Assembly: GCF_030546695.1 (NCBI RefSeq) | Contig: NZ_JAUOTP010000003.1 | Span: 248,001-312,000, forward strand | DNA length: 64,000 bases | Origin: Sphingomonas natans | GTDB lineage: Bacteria > Pseudomonadota > Alphaproteobacteria > Sphingomonadales > Sphingomonadaceae | Reading direction: 5' to 3' | Shown: in pieces, positions 34,796-44,658 of the stretch | Numbering within the stretch: the stretch's first letter is position 1 | How the letters are laid out: every line of letters starts with the position of its first letter | Notes under the pieces: generated by a model | What the model saw: only the letters and a program-made list of their open reading frames with translations | What the model was told of the DNA's origin: nothing | The model's database searches: none | Program-made: the position numbers and the translations under genes

Positions 34796-35992
34796 CTACT
34801 GGCCCCGCTTCGAGGCTCGCACGATCCCGGCGGCCGCAGTCTGGAAGGCAATACGCATCTGGGAGTTGTCGGGATTCGGCAGCTCGGCGCGCTGAAGCAT
34901 CAGGACGTAGACCGCACCCGCCTTGAGATCGACCCAACTCGCCGTTCCAAAGGCGCCTCCATGACCGAACGTGCCGGGGGATAGCGTTACATTGCCCTCG
35001 AGCTTGCCGGGATCCTCGACGACGCTGAAGGTCAGTCCCCACGACATTCCCGGCCTCGTCACCAAGTCGCCGGTCTGATTGCGTGCCAGTTCGGCGAGCG
35101 TTTCGGGCTGCAGTATCCGAGCGCCCTCGCGTGCGCCTCGCCCGAGCAGCATCTGATAGAGTCTGGCAATATCGCCGGCCGTCGAGAACAGGCCCGCACC
35201 GATCAAGGGTGGTCGCTGCTTGTCGGTGGGGTCGGTATCATAGAGGTAGGGGATCTTCGCAGGCTGGAGCGTGCCGTCATCGCCCATCCGATAACTCCGG
35301 GCATAGCGGGGCAGTTCGGACGGAGACAGCCAGAAGCATGTCTGCTTCATGCCCAGCGGACGAAAAATCTCCTTTTCGAGGAAGGTGTCGAGCGGCATCT
35401 TGCCCGCCACTTCGATCACCCGCCCGAGCACATCGATGCCGAGCGTCGAGTAGGACCAGCGCGCGCCGACCGGGTATGCGAGAGGCGTCCTGGCGGCCAT
35501 CGCTGCGGTCTGCGCGAGCGTCTGGTGGGGCGGGCGATGCATTTGCTCGCCGAGCCCACCGGTATGCGTCATCAGCTCGCGCAGCGTGAGCGGCGCGCCG
35601 CGTGCATCGCGAACGGCAGCGAACTCCGGAACGAACCGGCTGACGGGATCGTCGAAGTTCAGCGCGCCGCGATCGCGAAGGATGCCGAGCGCGATGCCGG
35701 CAACGGGCTTCGACATCGAGGCGATCCAGAAAATATCATCCGCCCGCATCGGGCGGTGCGTCGCGAGATTCGACACGCCGACCGCGGCACTTTCCAGAAT
35801 CCGATCGCTCGTCGCGACCAATCCCACGGCGCCGGCAATCTGCCCGGCGTCCACCGAAGGCTGGAGGGCAAGCGCGATGGCGTTCGCGGGTGGCTGCGTC
35901 GCTTTGCCCCGGACGCAGGTGGCGGGAGCGAGGCTCACCAGCCCGATGAGCGCGGCCGATAGCATCCCATGACGGCCCAGCATCGCGACCAT
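34796..35992 (-). CDS. serine hydrolase of the class C beta-lactamase fold (1)
   Basis: A 398-residue exported protein. A signal-peptide-like start ends near APATC (possible lipobox-like LAPATC, not conclusive). The active-site SxxK is S92-M-S-K95. HTGGLG follows, then YST for the YxN motif at about 188 and HGG for the KTG motif near 350. Such enzymes are esterases, transesterases or D-amino-acid peptidases rather than true beta-lactamases. The 35,993-35,994 gap of two bases to the upstream 1281-residue protein shows co-translation, so it probably acts on the same glycan, for example removing ester groups. Confidence 0.85.
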   Translation of the reverse strand: MVAMLGRHGMLSAALIGLVSLAPATCVRGKATQPPANAIALALQPSVDAGQIAGAVGLVATSDRILESAAVGVSNLATHRPMRADDIFWIASMSKPVAGIALGILRDRGALNFDDPVSRFVPEFAAVRDARGAPLTLRELMTHTGGLGEQMHRPPHQTLAQTAAMAARTPLAYPVGARWSYSTLGIDVLGRVIEVAGKMPLDTFLEKEIFRPLGMKQTCFWLSPSELPRYARSYRMGDDGTLQPAKIPYLYDTDPTDKQRPPLIGAGLFSTAGDIARLYQMLLGRGAREGARILQPETLAELARNQTGDLVTRPGMSWGLTFSVVEDPGKLEGNVTLSPGTFGHGGAFGTASWVDLKAGAVYVLMLQRAELPNPDNSQMRIAFQTAAAGIVRASKRGQ

Positions 35993-35994
35993 CC

Positions 35995-38900
35995 CTATCG
36001 ACCTTCGGCGATCGTGGCGCCCAAGGTCGCGCTATTATTGTCGGCGGATATTTCGGCCGGGTCGCCGTCCAGCGCCAGCCGGACGGTGAGCGGACCCTTG
36101 CGCGCGGCCTGGGGGACGGCGAAGGTGACGCTCGCCACACGGGGCTGCAGATCGACGGGCGCGGCGAGGGCGGCGAAGCGGACGGTGCCCAAAGTCCTGC
36201 CGGTGCCGTCCAGCAGCGCCGCGGTTCCGGCAGGCGACGGCTTGGCGCCGAGGCTATGGATCTTGGCGGTGAGGCGGGCGCCGGAAAGCGCGAGATCGTC
36301 TCCTGAAATGCCGACGTCGGCGCGCGTGCGCGGCTCTTCGCCCGGGGTGGCCAAGGTAAAGTCGAAGACGATCGTTTGGCGGGGCGGCAGGGCCAGAGGC
36401 ACCTTCGCGCCTTCCTCCAGCGTGACCGATGTCGCGGCGGACGGGGCGTCGGCGCGATCGTCGCCATCGGCGTCGGTCCCGGACGTCATTGACCACGCTC
36501 CGGCGACAAGCTGGTCGCCGATCATCGTCGCCGTGACAGGCCGATCGCTCAGGTTGAAGGCGATCACCTTGAACTTTCGCGGATCGCCTGACGGGATCAG
36601 GATCGCGACATCTTCGGCCTGCGTGCCTTCGGCGAAGCGCCAGCGGACCAGATTGCCGGGATAGTAAGCGTTGCGGCGATGCGCGACGCCGCCGAGCCGG
36701 GTGCGCTGGAGCATCTCGCTCGGCACGCTGACGCGATCGGACCAGAGATGCCCTTCGGTCAGCAAATGCATGCGCTGCGCGTCCGACTCAATCTCTGATC
36801 CGAACAAATCCGCAAGGATCGACTTGTCGCCCGTCTGCTGCCACCGGACGAAGCGCGCAAAGTCCGCGTCGGTGCTGCCGCCAAGGTTGCGATCGTTGTC
36901 GGAGCCGGCCGGCTTTGCCGATCCTTGGGCGATCGCGCGGGCGAGCGGTGGACCCGCCGGAAGACGCGTCAAAAGATCGGCATTCAGACGCGAGAGGCCG
37001 GCCAGATTCTTCTGGATGCGATCGGAATCGATTGGCTGGAGATATTTGCCGTCTCCGGTCCAGGTCCACGCGGCCCAGAAGACATTGGCAGCGCTTACGA
37101 CGCCGTTGCCAGTCGCGGCATCCGTGGACCATTCGATGTCGGAAGGGAAACTCCAGCTGCCATCGGCGGCCTGCTTGCCGTGAGCGAGCCAATCGTCGAG
37201 CACCGGCAGCAGAGCCGCTTTGACGGCAGGCGCGCCGTTATAGTCGGCGAGCAGCAGGCCCGGGTGCGTGATCAGGACGCTATAGGGATGCTGCCAGCCC
37301 CAGATACCTTCGCGCACGATATCGGTGCCGCTGTAATAACTTGAGGTAATGTGGTGATGGCCGGCGGGATTGACTGCGATCAGGCGCGGATAATTACGCG
37401 CCACGTCCATTGCCCGCTCGATCGCGGTGGGATCGCCCCGGCTGATCTGCAGCGACTGCGCGACCGAATTGATGCCCTCTTCGTAGCTGTGCAGCTCGTC
37501 GGCACGGATGCGGCTGAGCCCATCGGACCACATGCCATTGGCGTAGGTCGCATCGAGCACACGGCGCTGGGAGGCGGCGAGGCGCGCGGGCTCGACGCCC
37601 ATCAGCGCGAGCGGCACCCATTGATTGACCAGATCGGTATCGTCGGAGAGGCCGCCGCCGAATTCGCCGTCCGCGATCTGTCGGTTGTCGATCCACCAGT
37701 CGACGAACTTGCGATAGAGTTTGAGATCCTGGCTCTGGCGGAAGGCCCATAGCGGCACGCCGGCCGAGGCGGCGTCCTGCGTGAAGGACGCGTAAGGCTG
37801 ATTGGGGTTCTTCTCGACCCAGTAGGAGCGCGCGACGGCATTGGCGGGATCGACGCGAAGCACGTCGGAAATGTCGCGCTCGAAGCGATCCCAGATCGGA
37901 TAGGCGCGGCTGTTCGGCTGTTCCTCGACGAGGAAGGAAAGATTGTCGCGGGCTTGTTCGAAGCGGTCGGCGACATGCTCGGCCTTCGCGGCAGACGCCG
38001 GCTTGTAGAGCGCCCGGATGCGGGTGCCATCGAGCTTCGCGGCGTCGAAGCCTCCGCCCGCTGCCGCGATGTCGATCGCGAGATTGGCGCCTGGCGGAAG
38101 GATGCGGTCGCGCGTGTCGAGCCAGAGCGTGCGTGCCTCGCCCGGCTTCACCGAGACATTGATATCGAGGAGGTCGCGGTCCGGCCAGGTGGGATCTTTG
38201 ATTCGAATATTTAGTGGGAGGAGCCCGCCATGCGTCGCCTTCACGTCCATCGGCGGAAGATCGAGCGCGATGCCGTCGAGCCCGACGTCCATATTCTCCG
38301 TGCCATAGGCGAAGCGTTGGGCGGTGCCGCCGCTACGCGCGTCGCGGAAATCGCCCGGGACGAGGATGTGGACGACCGGAAGCGCCGTAGGGCCCTCGTC
38401 GGCAAGGCGCTTGCGCGGTGCGCCGGCGGGGAGCGCCACGACGGCCGTACGCTCGTCGGCAATGTTCCGGCCGGCAATCGTCATGCGGAGCGCATCGAGC
38501 GCCGGATAGAAAGCGGGATCGGCGCGGGCATCGAGCACATAGCTCAGCACGACCGGATCGGCGGGCTCCACGCCGGCCGTCACGTCATAGGCCGCGATCT
38601 CCTCGATCGGGGTCTCCTGGGCGACGTTGTCGAAGCGCAGCACCCCACCGCGATGCTGCTGTCCCAGCGCATTCGAAGTGCGCTCTTGTCCCACAGCGCG
38701 TCGGAACAGCACGCCGCGCGCGTCGCTGAGCGTGCCGTAGGCGGGGCCGTTGATTTCGATCCGGTTCCACGGCTCGTCGGGCAGCGTCAGCGTATAGCTC
38801 TTGCCGCCGGTTGAGTAGACGTTCCAATCCGGCAGTTCGAAATAATCGTGGCGACCGGGAAGCCGCGAGCGATTGTAGACGCCGGGCCAAGTCGTCTCGC

Positions 38901-39840
38901 GGATCCCGTCCGTGCCCCGGAACATCCGTTCCTTCTGGTCCCGCGTATCGGCGAACTCGACCTTGCGGATGCGGGTGGACGCGTCCGACAGATAGACTGG
39001 CGCCTGCTGGTTCCAGCCGTAGCGCAGCCACCAGTCGGCGCGCGTGCCGGCGTCCGCCAGCGAGCGCGGCGGCGCGGCCGGGACCTGAGGCGCCTGGGCG
39101 GCGGCGAGCGAGGCGACCTGCGCATCGTCAAGCATGTGATCGTAGATGCGCAGCTCGTCGATGTCGCCCGAGCGATGAAAATTATACTGGCTTTGCACCT
39201 GATGCGGCGACACGATCCGCTGGAACGGGCCGAAGCCGAACAGTCCGCCGTCATAGACCGCCTTGCGATCGGTATGGCCGACGAGCTTGCCGTTGATCCA
39301 AAGGCGCACGCCGCTGGTTTCATCCCAGCCGAACGTGACGTGGGTCCAGGCTGTAGGCGTCGGGATAGTGTCGATCTTCGTCGAGACGCGCGTGCGGGCG
39401 AGGCCCGTGTCGGTTACGAAGGCGTCGAAGCCGTGCCCGTTCCAGTCGATCCGACCCCAGGCCATATCCCAGCTGGTGCCGTCGCTATCGCCGATCCGGA
39501 AGAGCGGGAACGGCGTCGTGCCCAACGGCGTGCGCGCGCGGAAGAAGAAGGAGAGTGTGCCGCGCTGGGCCATGATGTTGCCCGGTGCAGGCCAGGCTAG
39601 CGTCAGTTCGTTTGCCAGGCCGAGCGCGGAGCCGGAGCGGCCGTCGGGAATGATCTTGGCACCGTCCGCGAAAATGGGGGCCGCCTTGCCGGCGGCCTTC
39701 TCCGCGACGAGGCCGGTATCGCCCGACAGGGAGAAGAGGAGGCCATCGCCTAGAGATGTCTCAGCCCCGGACTGGGCCTGCGCACTGGCCGCGAGGCAGG
39801 TGGACGCGATAAGGATCAGCCTGCGGGCAATCATGCTCAT
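35995..39840 (-). CDS. 1281-residue exported LamG/alpha-toroid/CARDB protein, candidate glycan-active enzyme
   Basis: A signal peptide ends at ASAQAQ (about 23). A LamG jelly-roll (about 45-240: LTLAWPAPGNIMAQRGTLSFFFRARTP, WTHVTFGWDETSGVRLWINGKLVG, SGDIDELRIYDHML) is followed by beta-sandwich modules to about 620. A helical region at about 630-970 reads IWDRFERDISDVLRVDP, DGEFGGGLSDDTDLVNQW, HSYEEGINSVAQSLQ and HHHITSSYYSGTDI, suggesting an alpha/alpha-toroid with conserved acids, His and Tyr typical of polysaccharide lyases or glycosidases. The C-terminus is a CARDB-like domain (about 1180-1275, ending ISADNNSATLGA). I cannot assign a CAZy family. Its gene abuts the serine hydrolase. Confidence 0.75.
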   Translation of the reverse strand: MSMIARRLILIASTCLAASAQAQSGAETSLGDGLLFSLSGDTGLVAEKAAGKAAPIFADGAKIIPDGRSGSALGLANELTLAWPAPGNIMAQRGTLSFFFRARTPLGTTPFPLFRIGDSDGTSWDMAWGRIDWNGHGFDAFVTDTGLARTRVSTKIDTIPTPTAWTHVTFGWDETSGVRLWINGKLVGHTDRKAVYDGGLFGFGPFQRIVSPHQVQSQYNFHRSGDIDELRIYDHMLDDAQVASLAAAQAPQVPAAPPRSLADAGTRADWWLRYGWNQQAPVYLSDASTRIRKVEFADTRDQKERMFRGTDGIRETTWPGVYNRSRLPGRHDYFELPDWNVYSTGGKSYTLTLPDEPWNRIEINGPAYGTLSDARGVLFRRAVGQERTSNALGQQHRGGVLRFDNVAQETPIEEIAAYDVTAGVEPADPVVLSYVLDARADPAFYPALDALRMTIAGRNIADERTAVVALPAGAPRKRLADEGPTALPVVHILVPGDFRDARSGGTAQRFAYGTENMDVGLDGIALDLPPMDVKATHGGLLPLNIRIKDPTWPDRDLLDINVSVKPGEARTLWLDTRDRILPPGANLAIDIAAAGGGFDAAKLDGTRIRALYKPASAAKAEHVADRFEQARDNLSFLVEEQPNSRAYPIWDRFERDISDVLRVDPANAVARSYWVEKNPNQPYASFTQDAASAGVPLWAFRQSQDLKLYRKFVDWWIDNRQIADGEFGGGLSDDTDLVNQWVPLALMGVEPARLAASQRRVLDATYANGMWSDGLSRIRADELHSYEEGINSVAQSLQISRGDPTAIERAMDVARNYPRLIAVNPAGHHHITSSYYSGTDIVREGIWGWQHPYSVLITHPGLLLADYNGAPAVKAALLPVLDDWLAHGKQAADGSWSFPSDIEWSTDAATGNGVVSAANVFWAAWTWTGDGKYLQPIDSDRIQKNLAGLSRLNADLLTRLPAGPPLARAIAQGSAKPAGSDNDRNLGGSTDADFARFVRWQQTGDKSILADLFGSEIESDAQRMHLLTEGHLWSDRVSVPSEMLQRTRLGGVAHRRNAYYPGNLVRWRFAEGTQAEDVAILIPSGDPRKFKVIAFNLSDRPVTATMIGDQLVAGAWSMTSGTDADGDDRADAPSAATSVTLEEGAKVPLALPPRQTIVFDFTLATPGEEPRTRADVGISGDDLALSGARLTAKIHSLGAKPSPAGTAALLDGTGRTLGTVRFAALAAPVDLQPRVASVTFAVPQAARKGPLTVRLALDGDPAEISADNNSATLGATIAEGR

Positions 39841-39866
39841 GAAAATGCGTGCCTATCGATTTCGGG

Positions 39867-39893
39867 AAAAAAGAGGGGGGCCTTCGGCCCCCC
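39867..39893 (-). terminator. intrinsic terminator between TonB receptor 3 and the LamG protein
   Basis: An 8-bp stem GGGGGGCC/GGCCCCCC (39875-39893) with a three-base loop is followed, on the minus strand, by CTCTTTTTT. It lies in the 67-bp gap between the receptor stop and the next start, so the receptor can be expressed in excess over the enzymes, with readthrough feeding the rest. Confidence 0.8.
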
Positions 39894-39907
39894 GCTAGGC
39901 TCGGGGA

Positions 39908-42880
39908 TCAGAACTTCACGCCGACGCCGAAATAGATCTGACGACCCGTGTGCGTGTTGATGAACGGACTGTTGCGGCTCGAGTCCTGGTATTGATCGAC
40001 ATACGCGTCCGTCAGATTGAGCCCCTGCACGGTTACCTTCAGCCATTCGTTGATCTGATAGGTGGCATTGGCGTCGACCGTCGTGATCTTGCTCTGGCCA
40101 TTGACGTCGTTGCCGGTGTTCTGGCCGGGCACGCTGACCAAGAATCCGCCGCGATAGGCGACGGAACCGCGCAGCGAGAACTTGCCGTCGTCGAAATAGA
40201 CGGTCGCATTTGCGGCGTTCTTCGACAGGCCGACGAGGGCCGCCGTCGTCGTCGTCACGGGCACGCCGCCTGCGCTGGTCAGGATATAGGTGATCTTCGA
40301 GGTGACGTGCGTGTAGTTGGCGAGCACGCCGAAGTGGTTGAGCCAATCCGGCAGGAAGTTCAGCGGCAGCGAGGTCTGTCCATTGATCTCGAAGCCCTTG
40401 AGCGGTCCACCGTCCGTATTGAACGGACGCCGAGAGGTGAAGATGTCCGTGACGACGGTGGTCGAATTGTTGAGCAGAGACGGATCGAGGCCCAACTGGT
40501 TGAACGGGAGATCCTGTTGCAGCGTCTGGATGTAGGTGCTGATCTTTTTGTAGAAGTAAGCGACCGACAGCAGCGAATCCCGCGACGGATACCATTCGGC
40601 CGCGAGATCGAGCGTCTTTGCCTTGATCGGATCCAGATCGGGGTTGCCGACGGTCACGCTGCGAGCGCCGGTCACCGTGATCGAGCCACCCGGCGTCAAA
40701 TTGCCAAGGTCGGGCCGGGCGATCACCTTGGACGCGCCAAGACGGAAAATGAGCTGTTGCGTCGGCGAATATGCGAGGTTCAGCGACGGGAGCCAGTTAT
40801 GGTATTTGCGGTCGGCGAGGACGAGGACGGGAGCGGCTCCAACCAACTGATAGCCCTGCGAGGCCTGGTTGGTTTCGACATACCGAACCCCGATGTCGCC
40901 GCGCAGCGGGAAGTTGAAAAGCGGATCCCCGTTGAACTCGACTTGACCATAACCGGCCTTGTCCTTTTCGGTCACGTTGCGGATGTTGCCGCGCGCGCTG
41001 CTGTTCGCCACCCCGGTCTGCAGGAAGGTCCCGGTGTTCGAAAAGATGTTGAAGACTTTTACGAACTTATCGACGTCCGGGGTCAGCCACGAGGTGGGAG
41101 TCGGCGACGGCACGTTGAGCCCCTTGCCGAAGCCCGAAATGGTCCGCGTCAGATCAGCGACGGTCGTGCCCGCCGGCAAGCCCGGAACGAGCAGCGAATT
41201 GTCTGCTCGGGACGTCGCGTCAGAGTCGAATTTGAACTTCTTGTAGGCGCCTCCGATCTTGACGTTCAGCCCCTCGGTAACCCGCATGTTGCTCTGCAGG
41301 GTCGCATTCTTGAACGTGTTGATCGAACTCGCAGTGCTCAGGCGTATCTCGGACGTGCCGTTGATGAATCCGAAGTTGCCCGGATTGTTGACGTCAAACC
41401 CGTAGTTCAGGATTGGCCGGCGGCTATTGTCACGATAGTCCCAGCTATAATTCTGGCTATTGGGTCGATCTATGGTGAGCGTCGTGTCTATCGGCACTGT
41501 CAATGCCGACTTCGAATAGCCGGCGGATCCAGTCACCGTCCACCAATCGGTCAGGTCCTGCTTACCGTTCAGCGTATACTGCTGGAACTTCGTGGTGAAA
41601 TCGGTGAAGCGTGTTTCCGAACGGACATCGACATTGTCGAACACACCGTAAACGAGATCGCCCGCGCCGTTGACGACGGCCTGGCGCACGGCAGTCTGCG
41701 GCTTGCCATTGTTGGAGAGTGCGCGACTGAACGAGAAGGCCTCGATGAAGTTCTCCTCCCGCGTCGCATGATATTTGGAGTAGAGGGTGTCAAATGTCAG
41801 CAGCGTATGGCTGGTCGGCTGCCATTGGAGCGAACCGGTCAGGCCGAGACGCTTCTGGTCGTGAGTCAGGCGACCGTAGCGAGGCAGGCGTGGCGCGTGC
41901 ACCGAATTGCCGTTGCCGGCATTTACGGTGTTGTATGCCGCGATATTGTCGGCCGTGTTGGCGGGACGCGGCACGCCGGTGGAGCAGGATGTGGCTGTCG
42001 TGCCGGTCGACGCGGAGAGACCGGGATTGGCGGGCGCGAAGCCGATCGGCGAGCAATAGCCGCCATTGGTGGCGGTCGTGTCGAAGCCGACCGATCCGGC
42101 GCCATCTTCGTATTTCCGGCTGCGCGAATAGGCGCCTGAGACGAGGACGCCGACCGTATCGTTGAGCAATTTGGTCGTGAACAGTCCGGCGAGGCGCGGG
42201 TCGACCTTCTTGCGCAGATCGTTGTAATTGCCCTGCGCGGAAGCCGCGACCGTCGTCTTCTTATAGTCAAGCGGATGGGCGGTCTGAAGGTCGACGGTTG
42301 CACCGAGCGACCCTTCGTCGATTTCGGCCGACTGCGTCTTGCGGACCGTGATCGCGCTGAAAAGCTCGGACGCGAACACGTTGAAGTCGAAGCCACGGCC
42401 GCGATTGGCGCCGCCGGAGCTGTCGGTGGAGGTGGTGGTGCTCAGGGCCTCCATGCCGTTAATGCGAATGCGGGTGAACTGCGCGCCCAGACCGCGGACG
42501 GTGATGTTGCGTCCTTCACCCGCATCCCGGCCGATCGAGACGCCAGGAACGCGCTGAATGGATTCTGCGAGATTGTTGTCTGGAAATTTCGCAATGTCTT
42601 CCGCCTTAATGACGTCGATCGCGCCAAGAGATTCTCGCTTGGCGCTAATTGCGGACGCCAGGCTGGCTCGGAAACCGGTTACCACGATCTCTTCGGCGGC
42701 CCCGGCGGGCAAATCGGTTTTCAGCGAGGTAGAGGTCTGGCTGGAATTCTCGACGGCAGCGGGCGCGGGCGCGGAGGCCGTCGTGCCTGGCGCAGGTAGC
42801 GTGGTCTGGGCCGACGCCATCCCAGCGATGATGGCGCTGGTCGAGCAGCACAACGTAAGCCGAGCGATGAACAGTTTCAT
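39908..42880 (-). CDS. TonB-dependent receptor 3 (TIGR01782-like, carbohydrate type)
   Basis: A 990-residue receptor. A signal peptide ends at GMASAQ, and a TonB box-like EEIVVTGFRASL follows. The plug carries AIDVIKAEDIAKFPDNNLAESIQRVPGVSI, NITVRGLGAQFTRIRINGMEA and SSGG, the hallmark of the Caulobacter/Xanthomonas TIGR01782 family, which is enriched in carbohydrate uptake loci. The barrel ends RQIYFGVGVKF. The open frame begins at 43048, but ATG at 42880 has GGAGGGGG five bases upstream and starts the signal peptide. It heads the minus-strand cluster that encodes the large LamG protein and serine hydrolase, so it probably imports their product. Confidence 0.92.
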   Translation of the reverse strand: MKLFIARLTLCCSTSAIIAGMASAQTTLPAPGTTASAPAPAAVENSSQTSTSLKTDLPAGAAEEIVVTGFRASLASAISAKRESLGAIDVIKAEDIAKFPDNNLAESIQRVPGVSIGRDAGEGRNITVRGLGAQFTRIRINGMEALSTTTSTDSSGGANRGRGFDFNVFASELFSAITVRKTQSAEIDEGSLGATVDLQTAHPLDYKKTTVAASAQGNYNDLRKKVDPRLAGLFTTKLLNDTVGVLVSGAYSRSRKYEDGAGSVGFDTTATNGGYCSPIGFAPANPGLSASTGTTATSCSTGVPRPANTADNIAAYNTVNAGNGNSVHAPRLPRYGRLTHDQKRLGLTGSLQWQPTSHTLLTFDTLYSKYHATREENFIEAFSFSRALSNNGKPQTAVRQAVVNGAGDLVYGVFDNVDVRSETRFTDFTTKFQQYTLNGKQDLTDWWTVTGSAGYSKSALTVPIDTTLTIDRPNSQNYSWDYRDNSRRPILNYGFDVNNPGNFGFINGTSEIRLSTASSINTFKNATLQSNMRVTEGLNVKIGGAYKKFKFDSDATSRADNSLLVPGLPAGTTVADLTRTISGFGKGLNVPSPTPTSWLTPDVDKFVKVFNIFSNTGTFLQTGVANSSARGNIRNVTEKDKAGYGQVEFNGDPLFNFPLRGDIGVRYVETNQASQGYQLVGAAPVLVLADRKYHNWLPSLNLAYSPTQQLIFRLGASKVIARPDLGNLTPGGSITVTGARSVTVGNPDLDPIKAKTLDLAAEWYPSRDSLLSVAYFYKKISTYIQTLQQDLPFNQLGLDPSLLNNSTTVVTDIFTSRRPFNTDGGPLKGFEINGQTSLPLNFLPDWLNHFGVLANYTHVTSKITYILTSAGGVPVTTTTAALVGLSKNAANATVYFDDGKFSLRGSVAYRGGFLVSVPGQNTGNDVNGQSKITTVDANATYQINEWLKVTVQGLNLTDAYVDQYQDSSRNSPFINTHTGRQIYFGVGVKF

Positions 42881-43657
42881 TAAATCCCCCTCCGCATTAT
42901 TGTTCGTCCGACGCGCGGTGCTCCGCTTTTCGCCAGCAAGTCTGTGTAAATGGCAATCTCTTTCACGGCGGCCAGCAGCAACCTGCCGGGGCTGGTGCTC
43001 ATCCCAGTGTGAAGGCGAGCTCAGAGATGCCGCATCCCGACCGCTCAAAGCCAGGCGGTCTGTTGGAGGCGCAGGTCAGCTGTGCGACCGCGAAGCGGAA
43101 TCTTAGACCACTCATCAGCATCCCCTGCAGCCGCTCGCATCAAAAGTGCGATTCTTACTAGGCTGGCCCCTACGTCTCACGTAATGTCACCGGTGTCAGC
43201 AGTTTTCTTCACGATCCAGCAATCTTGCTAGCGCTTTGTGAAGCGCCCGGCGGGCTCGTCCCACTCGACCGTTGGCCGCTACCGCTCCCATTTTAGGCCG
43301 AAAGAGACTGCAGCTTGTGTTTTCGTCGATCGCATTGGCGTAAGGACGCCATGGATTGAGTTTGCAGCACTGCCTATGCAGCGACGGTGCAGCGTGAGTG
43401 AAGGCCTCGAGACAATGTGTCTTGGGCGATCGGCCGATCTGACGACGACGTCCGATACCATGGCATGCGTTCGTCCCAACGGCGGGCAGGTCAGCTGGCA
43501 GGCGACCTGCGCGATGAGGCTGCAGTGAGCATCTTCATCGGCCCCAGGATACGCACGCGCGAGTAATTAGTATGAAAAAGCCACAACCGGCACCGTTGGC
43601 TTTGACCCGTCCAATGCGTAGCTTGCCGATAGCCACCATTCTCCGGAAAAGTGCCAT
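42881..43657. other. 777-bp region upstream of TonB receptor 3
   Basis: It contains the receptor ribosome site and presumably its promoter. Short frames on both strands show no family pattern. No obvious large repeat was seen. Confidence 0.35.
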
Positions 43658-44397
43658 ATGAGGGCGTTAGAAGGAAAAGCCGCGCTTGTGATCGGCGGGA
43701 CGAGGGGGATTGGCGCGCCATCAGCCGTAGGATGGCGGCCGATGGCGCGTCGGTCGGCATAATCTATTTGAGTCGAGCAAGTGAGGCAGAGCTTGTTGGG
43801 CACGAGCTTCGCGAACAGGGTGCGACGGTCGCGATGGTGCAAGCCGATGTCAGCGACGTATTGGCGCTAAACGATGCAGTTGATGCGATAGCCGCCCAAC
43901 TTGGCGGTTTGGACATTCTCGTAAGCGTGGCCGGGACGTCGATCCTTGGACCATTGGAATCTCTCGCGGACGACGCTTTCGATCGCTCGTTTGCGCTGAA
44001 TGTCAGAGCACCATTTCTCGCCGCGAAGAAAGCCGCCTCGTTGATGCCACCCGGTGGACGGATTATTACGATCGGCAGCATCGTCGCAGACAGGATGCCC
44101 GGTGCTGGCGGAACGCTCTACGCCGCAAGTAAAGCCGCCTTGGGTGGAATGACCCGAGGTTTGGCCCGCCATCTTGGCTCTCGGGGCATCACGGCGAACC
44201 TGGTGCAGCCAGGACCGATCGACACGGAACGCAATCCCGCCGACGGCCCCAACGCTATCGCCAATAGAGGCCCGCTTGCTATCGCCCGGCACGGAACGCC
44301 CGGCGAAGTGGCCAGCCTAGTCGCTTATCTAGCTTCGCATGAAGCCGGATTCATTACCGGCTCCACTTACGACATCGATGGTGGTTGGAGCGCATGA
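43658..44397 (+). pseudogene. SDR family oxidoreductase with one frameshift
   Basis: The ATG at 43658 opens MRALEGKAALVIGGTRGIGA, the Rossmann nucleotide-binding motif. Near 43721 one base is missing, and the rest of the protein continues in the next frame as ISRRMAADGASVGIIYLSR and so on. Downstream the catalytic set is present: Ser in GSIVAD, YAASKAALGGMTRG (Tyr and Lys) and the C-terminal FITGSTYDIDGGWSA. It would be a classical SDR of about 245 residues if repaired. The single-base difference could be a sequencing error. Confidence 0.75.
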
Positions 44398-44658
44398 GAC
44401 AGGCGCCGCTTCGATTAGATTGCGCCCATACGCTCCGCCTGGACCGAGCTTCAGACACCTCACGGCTACTTCGCGATTAAACCCATTGCTGGACATTCGC
44501 GCCGGCCTTAGTGCTTCCCGTAACCAGACTTTCGTTCATCGGCTGACTGGGCAATCGGGGCAGTCGCTGTCCAGCCGGGTATTGCGCGGCAGGACCGGCC
44601 CGGGTCGACGATGAGTTCGCACGGAGGAAGATCGCAGCGATCGGACTGGTTGCCAGAC

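Noticed and set aside
39950-42139. 729-codon open frame on the plus strand
   Set aside because: It lies entirely antisense to TonB receptor 3, whose plug and barrel motifs are certain. Long antisense frames are expected in high-GC receptor genes; the product has repetitive Arg/Val/Asp composition and no fold.
43238-43528. Plus-strand frame upstream of the frameshifted SDR
   Set aside because: No protein-like pattern and no ribosome site; composition is that of noncoding high-GC DNA.
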